Shown: one piece after another, positions 4,451-6,949 of the stretch
Numbering within the stretch: position 1 is the stretch's first letter
Layout: every line of letters starts with the position of its first letter
Source: Lachnospiraceae bacterium
Lineage (GTDB): Bacteria > Bacillota_A > Clostridia > Lachnospirales > Lachnospiraceae
DNA: 6,949 nt
Assembly (NCBI GenBank): GCA_017416055.1
Contig: JAFQDI010000095.1
Coordinates: 1 to 6,949 of the forward strand
Direction of reading: 5' to 3'
The notes under the pieces: model-generated
What the model saw: the letters and a program-made list of their open reading frames with translations, nothing else
Database searches by the model: none
Told to the model about the DNA's origin: nothing
Translations under genes and position numbers: made by a program

Positions 4451-5380
4451 GTCTCTCTTCCATGTTTCCAGCGTCACATTTTGAAAATAATATTGTAAAA
4501 TCTGAAGTGCCGACTTTCCTTCACGCGCAAGGCAGTCCGCACCGTACTGGCTCAGCCCGTAACCGTGCCCCTGCCCCAGACAGACAATGCTCAATCGACC
4601 CTCATCCGGCCACTGAAAAGAAAACGCGGCAGACGGAAGGTCAAGGCAGTCTGCAAACTCATCTCCCGCCACAATCGTCGTTCCGACCATCAGACTCTCC
4701 ACATATCCGGCTGCATCCCGTTCGAGAATCTGAAGCACATCTCTCCCGATCGCGCTCGCTATATTCGGATCAAGCTTCTCTTTCAGTTTCTGCAAAAGCA
4801 CATCTTCCCCATATTCGATCACCGTAAGATATCCCTCTGCCCGGCTATCCCACTCACTGTCAACGCTACATAAATACGGATATTTTTCGCTCAGCCCCCT
4901 CGTCACTCCTGCGCTGACCGAATGATACATCCCCACGGCCAGTTTCCTTTGGCAGGTCATCACCTGACCTTCTGTTTCCACGGCAGCCTGTTCGAATCGC
5001 TTCACTGCCTCCGTATCCCCTGTAGCCGCCCATTTCGCAGCGCGTTCCTCCTCCGAAAGATAAGAAAAATCCAACTCTTCTGCCGACAGATTCGTCCGAT
5101 CCCCCAACACACAATAATAATAAGTGCGGTTCAAGATCATCTGCGCTTTCACCGCTTCCAGCGAATAATCTCCCGGTATCTGCGCCGCCGTGACACCGAT
5201 CAAATACTCTTTCAGATCGATGGTCTGATTTCCCTCCCCAACACTCACCTGAGGACTCTGTGTTCCACCGTCACCGGAGACAGGGAGCGATACATCGCGG
5301 CCAAAAACCAAGGTAATCATCGCAGGAATCAACACGATCAACAAAACAAGGAGCAAACAGCCTGTCAGTTTTTCCTTCAT
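4445..5380 (-). CDS. spoIID: SpoIID-family engulfment protein, catalytic Glu replaced by Gln
   Basis: SpoIID is a mother-cell membrane protein that cleaves glycan strands (lytic transglycosylase) during engulfment of the forespore. This 311-residue protein has an N-terminal membrane anchor (about 7-27), a short linker, the start of the SpoIID domain at LKEYLIGVTAAQIPGDYS (56-73), then the EAVKAQ helix, and a conserved C-terminal GQGHGYGLSQYGA block (about 272-284) followed by the ILQYYFQNV end. In SpoIID the Glu of the VxASEMP motif (Glu88 in B. subtilis) is catalytic; here the codon is CAG, giving Gln67 in TAAQIP. All other framework motifs fit. The ATG at 5380 has a G-rich GGGGGTG upstream. 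A strong sigma-E-type promoter lies upstream, and the SpoIIQ-like gene begins 40 bases downstream. It may be inactive, structural, or a divergent paralogue. Confidence 0.88.
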   Translation of the reverse strand: MKEKLTGCLLLVLLIVLIPAMITLVFGRDVSLPVSGDGGTQSPQVSVGEGNQTIDLKEYLIGVTAAQIPGDYSLEAVKAQMILNRTYYYCVLGDRTNLSAEELDFSYLSEEERAAKWAATGDTEAVKRFEQAAVETEGQVMTCQRKLAVGMYHSVSAGVTRGLSEKYPYLCSVDSEWDSRAEGYLTVIEYGEDVLLQKLKEKLDPNIASAIGRDVLQILERDAAGYVESLMVGTTIVAGDEFADCLDLPSAAFSFQWPDEGRLSIVCLGQGHGYGLSQYGADCLAREGKSALQILQYYFQNVTLETWKRDE

Positions 5381-5401
5381 TCACACACCCCCATCTATGG
5401 C

Positions 5402-5430
5402 AGTGTATGTCGGATATTCACAGGGTATGC
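5402..5430 (-). promoter_or_regulatory. Sigma-E-type sporulation promoter for spoIID
   Basis: On the minus strand a perfect sigma-E -10 element CATACACT (5409-5402; pattern CATACAMT) lies 14 bases after GCATACC (5430-5424), which matches 5 of 7 positions of the -35 pattern KMATATT. The site starts 5 bases after the comF stop and 22 bases before spoIID. It fits mother-cell expression of the gene it precedes. Confidence 0.7.
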
Positions 5431-5435
5431 ATGGC

Positions 5436-6155
5436 TCATCGCGCTTTTCCCGCTGCCATATTCACCAGATATACCTTCTTCGCACCGCTCTCTAACAGCA
5501 CCCTCGTACATGCCTCCGCCGTACTTCCGGTGGTGTAGATGTCGTCCACCAAAATGACGGTCTTTTCCACCAGTTCATCTGCATGACATACAGCAAATGC
5601 TTTCAGTAAATTATTCAGTCTCGCAGCACTGCCCAGCTCCTTCTGCGGCAATGTGTTTTTGACTCGCTTTAACAAATCTGTCCTCACCGGAAGATCAAGA
5701 CGCTCTCCCAATCGCTTCGCAATCAACTCCGCCTGATTAAACCCGCGCACTCGCCTTCGCCGCGAATGAACCGGCACCGGAATCATCATATCCGCATGCA
5801 TCCCCTCGATCTCTTCACGAAGCTGCACTGCTGCTTCCGCTGCAAGATAATCCGCATTGTCCCGCTTATTATGATATTTCAGATCAGAGAGAATCTTTCT
5901 CGCTACACTGTCATAATTCATCAACACTACGCCGGAAGCAAACCGGTGAGGATGACGAGCACAGCTGTCACAATACTCTGCGTCCTCAGAAAACAATTCC
6001 TTTCCACAGCCAAAACACGTCGGCCCACTCACTAAATTCACCCGCCTGCGACAGGGTGGGCAAATCAATGCTCCTTTCGGCTCAATGATACGACCACAGA
6101 CAGGGCACTTTCTCGGATACAAAAGCTCCAACATCCAATCAAACCATTTTTTCAC
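5436..6155 (-). CDS. comF: ComF-family phosphoribosyltransferase-like protein
   Basis: This 239-residue ComF-family protein combines a zinc-binding N-terminus with a type I phosphoribosyltransferase fold; family members take part in DNA uptake or processing during competence. Four Cys pairs are intact: CPVC (17-20), CPPC (32-35), CFGC (47-50) and CDSC (62-65), enough for two zinc ribbons. The signature PVPVHSRRRRVRGFNQ follows in the middle, and the PRPP-binding loop is VILVDDIYTTGST (200-212). Three starts are possible: GTG 6164, ATG 6161 and GTG 6155. I prefer 6155 because CAGGTGA stands 5 bases before it, as at the spoIIQ-like gene; ATG 6161 would give 241 residues and lacks a spaced ribosome site. 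It follows recD2, a common Firmicutes order, but a terminator separates the two and I found no clear promoter of its own. Confidence 0.93.
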   Translation of the reverse strand: MKKWFDWMLELLYPRKCPVCGRIIEPKGALICPPCRRRVNLVSGPTCFGCGKELFSEDAEYCDSCARHPHRFASGVVLMNYDSVARKILSDLKYHNKRDNADYLAAEAAVQLREEIEGMHADMMIPVPVHSRRRRVRGFNQAELIAKRLGERLDLPVRTDLLKRVKNTLPQKELGSAARLNNLLKAFAVCHADELVEKTVILVDDIYTTGSTAEACTRVLLESGAKKVYLVNMAAGKAR

Positions 6156-6211
6156 GGTCATCACCTGACTTTCTATGGGGAGGAGGACAGACAGACGTTT
6201 TCACGGTCATC
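6149..6211. repeat. 14-bp direct repeat spanning the comF start and its leader
   Basis: TTTTCACGGTCATC occurs at 6149-6162 and again at 6198-6211, 49 bp apart. On the minus strand each copy encodes GATGACCGTGAAAA, the first residues of ComF (M-T-V-K). The upstream copy is largely displayed in the loop of the leader hairpin. Confidence 0.75.
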
Positions 6212-6220
6212 TGTCTGTCC
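6185..6220 (-). promoter_or_regulatory. Perfect 11-bp hairpin in the comF leader
   Basis: GGACAGACAGA and TCTGTCTGTCC pair without mismatch around a 14-base loop holding a copy of the comF start sequence. The transcript continues with CTCCTCCCC rather than a U-run, so it is not a terminator. A leader control element or a leftover of a small duplication are both possible. Confidence 0.55.
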
Positions 6221-6234
6221 AAGCACTATGGAAA

Positions 6235-6266
6235 CAAAAAGAGCAACAGAAGCAATCTGTCGCTCT
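6235..6266 (-). terminator. Intrinsic terminator after recD2
   Basis: In the minus-strand RNA, AGAGCGACAGA pairs with TCTGTTGCTCT (11 pairs, one G-U) around the loop TTGCT, and the stem is followed at once by TTTTTG. It stands about 50 bases after the recD2 stop and is a good Rho-independent terminator. The rest of the 163-bp spacer holds only the comF leader hairpin and T-rich sequence. Confidence 0.8.
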
Positions 6267-6318
6267 CTATCCTCATCGTTTTTCCGATTCCGTTTTTCAC
6301 GTTCCGGCAAAAACTTTT

Positions 6319-6949
6319 TTATGTTGCAAATGAAATAATCTGCTCATCCAGCGAAGAATACCTCTTCTGCTCCATCCGGTTATCAATCATTCCGGAGAAC
6401 GAGCTTTCCAGTCCGACAATGCAGACACATTTTTTCGCTCTGGTCACTGCCGTGTACAAAAGGTTTCTGGTCATCAGCATCCTCGGGCCGCTGTGCAGCG
6501 GGATCACCGCTGCGGGATACTCACTTCCCTGCGATTTATGTATGGTGATCGCGTAAGCCAGTTCCAGTTCCTCCACATCCTTGAACGAATAATGTACCAA
6601 ACGTCCCTCATCAAATTCGACAGTCAATTCCTCCGCAAACAGGTTAATCTCTCGGATAATCCCAATGTCTCCGTTGAACACACCGGTGCCTGCATCGACG
6701 GGAATCCCGTAACGGTTCGTGACCTCCCACTCCATCTGATAATTATTTTTTACCTGCATGACTTTGTCGCCCTCGCGGAAGATTCCGTGAGCGAACTCAC
6801 GCTCCACTTTTCCGTCCTCCGGCGGGTTCAAAAACTGCTGCAGTACTGTATTCAGATTCTCAACGCCCAACGTTCCCTTTCGCATCGGAGTCATCACCTG
6901 GATATCCATCGGCTTCGCCTGCACATAGGGCGGCAGTTTGTCACGAACC
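6319..6949 (-). CDS. recD2: RecD2-type ATP-dependent DNA helicase, C-terminal part
   Basis: The gene enters from beyond the right edge; 209 residues of its C-terminus are visible. RecD2 is a 5'-3' superfamily-1B helicase with roles in DNA repair and replication-fork stability. The visible part holds the QVMTPMRKGTLGVENLN segment typical of RecD2, the SH3-like insertion (about FREGDKVMQVKNNY through FNGDIGII), motif V as AITIHKSQGSEYP and motif VI as LYTAVTRAKK. The catalytic Walker motifs lie outside the window. The frame is open to the last complete codon at 6948-6946 and ends at TAA (6321-6319). It is followed by a clear terminator. The call is firm from motifs V and VI and the conserved neighbourhood with comF; RecD of a RecBCD complex is unlikely in this lineage. 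Confidence 0.94.
   Translation of the reverse strand, partial: VRDKLPPYVQAKPMDIQVMTPMRKGTLGVENLNTVLQQFLNPPEDGKVEREFAHGIFREGDKVMQVKNNYQMEWEVTNRYGIPVDAGTGVFNGDIGIIREINLFAEELTVEFDEGRLVHYSFKDVEELELAYAITIHKSQGSEYPAAVIPLHSGPRMLMTRNLLYTAVTRAKKCVCIVGLESSFSGMIDNRMEQKRYSSLDEQIISFAT

Noticed and set aside
4462..5557. Plus-strand open frames opposite spoIID and comF
   Set aside because: They are antisense shadows of clearly coding minus-strand genes, with low-complexity His/Pro/Ser-rich translations.
1..6949. CRISPR arrays, tRNA or rRNA genes, insertion sequences, phage genes
   Set aside because: No regular repeats with spacers, no tRNA-like cloverleaf, no transposase or integrase motif and no terminal inverted repeats were seen.

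Overview
The window looks like a piece of a low-to-moderate G+C Clostridia chromosome, most like a Lachnospiraceae-type anaerobe. The reasons are a clostridial-type FeoB/FeoA pair, a DUF3793 protein (a family typical of anaerobic Firmicutes), a clostridial flavodoxin remnant, the spoIID-spoIIQ sporulation pair, a RecD2/ComF neighbourhood, strong AGGAGG-type ribosome binding sites and textbook sigma-A promoters. All genes but one (a CYTH phosphohydrolase at 3062-3508) are on the minus strand, so transcription mostly runs from high to low coordinates.

Read in that direction, the window opens with the C-terminal part of RecD2 helicase (6949-6319), closed by a clear intrinsic terminator (6235-6266). 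A ComF-family phosphoribosyltransferase-like protein follows (6155-5436), with a hairpin leader that contains a short duplicate of its own start region. Next comes an engulfment pair: spoIID behind a very good sigma-E-type promoter, then a SpoIIQ-like LytM protein. Both seem to lack catalytic residues: the SpoIID active-site Glu is Gln, and the LytM His/Asp and second His positions are Ser/Glu and Tyr. A two-sided hairpin region (3507-3556) separates this block from the plus-strand CYTH gene. The CYTH gene and a YfcE-type phosphodiesterase gene diverge from a shared 211-bp region holding one promoter for each.

The last part (2311 down to 1) is an iron module: an iron-type promoter with operator, a structured leader of about 150 nt, a DUF3793 gene, a flavodoxin fragment cut at both ends, a second promoter with operator, feoA, and feoB running off the window edge. 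Four copies of one 16-bp palindrome, GTTAG-N6-CTAAC (two perfect, two with one arm mismatch), occur here and nowhere else that I found by eye. Two sit just downstream of the -10 boxes and two lie in leader or intergenic RNA shortly after a hairpin. The likely reading is a locus repressed by a metal-responsive regulator of the DtxR/IdeR type. The regulator is not encoded here, and its identity is inference.
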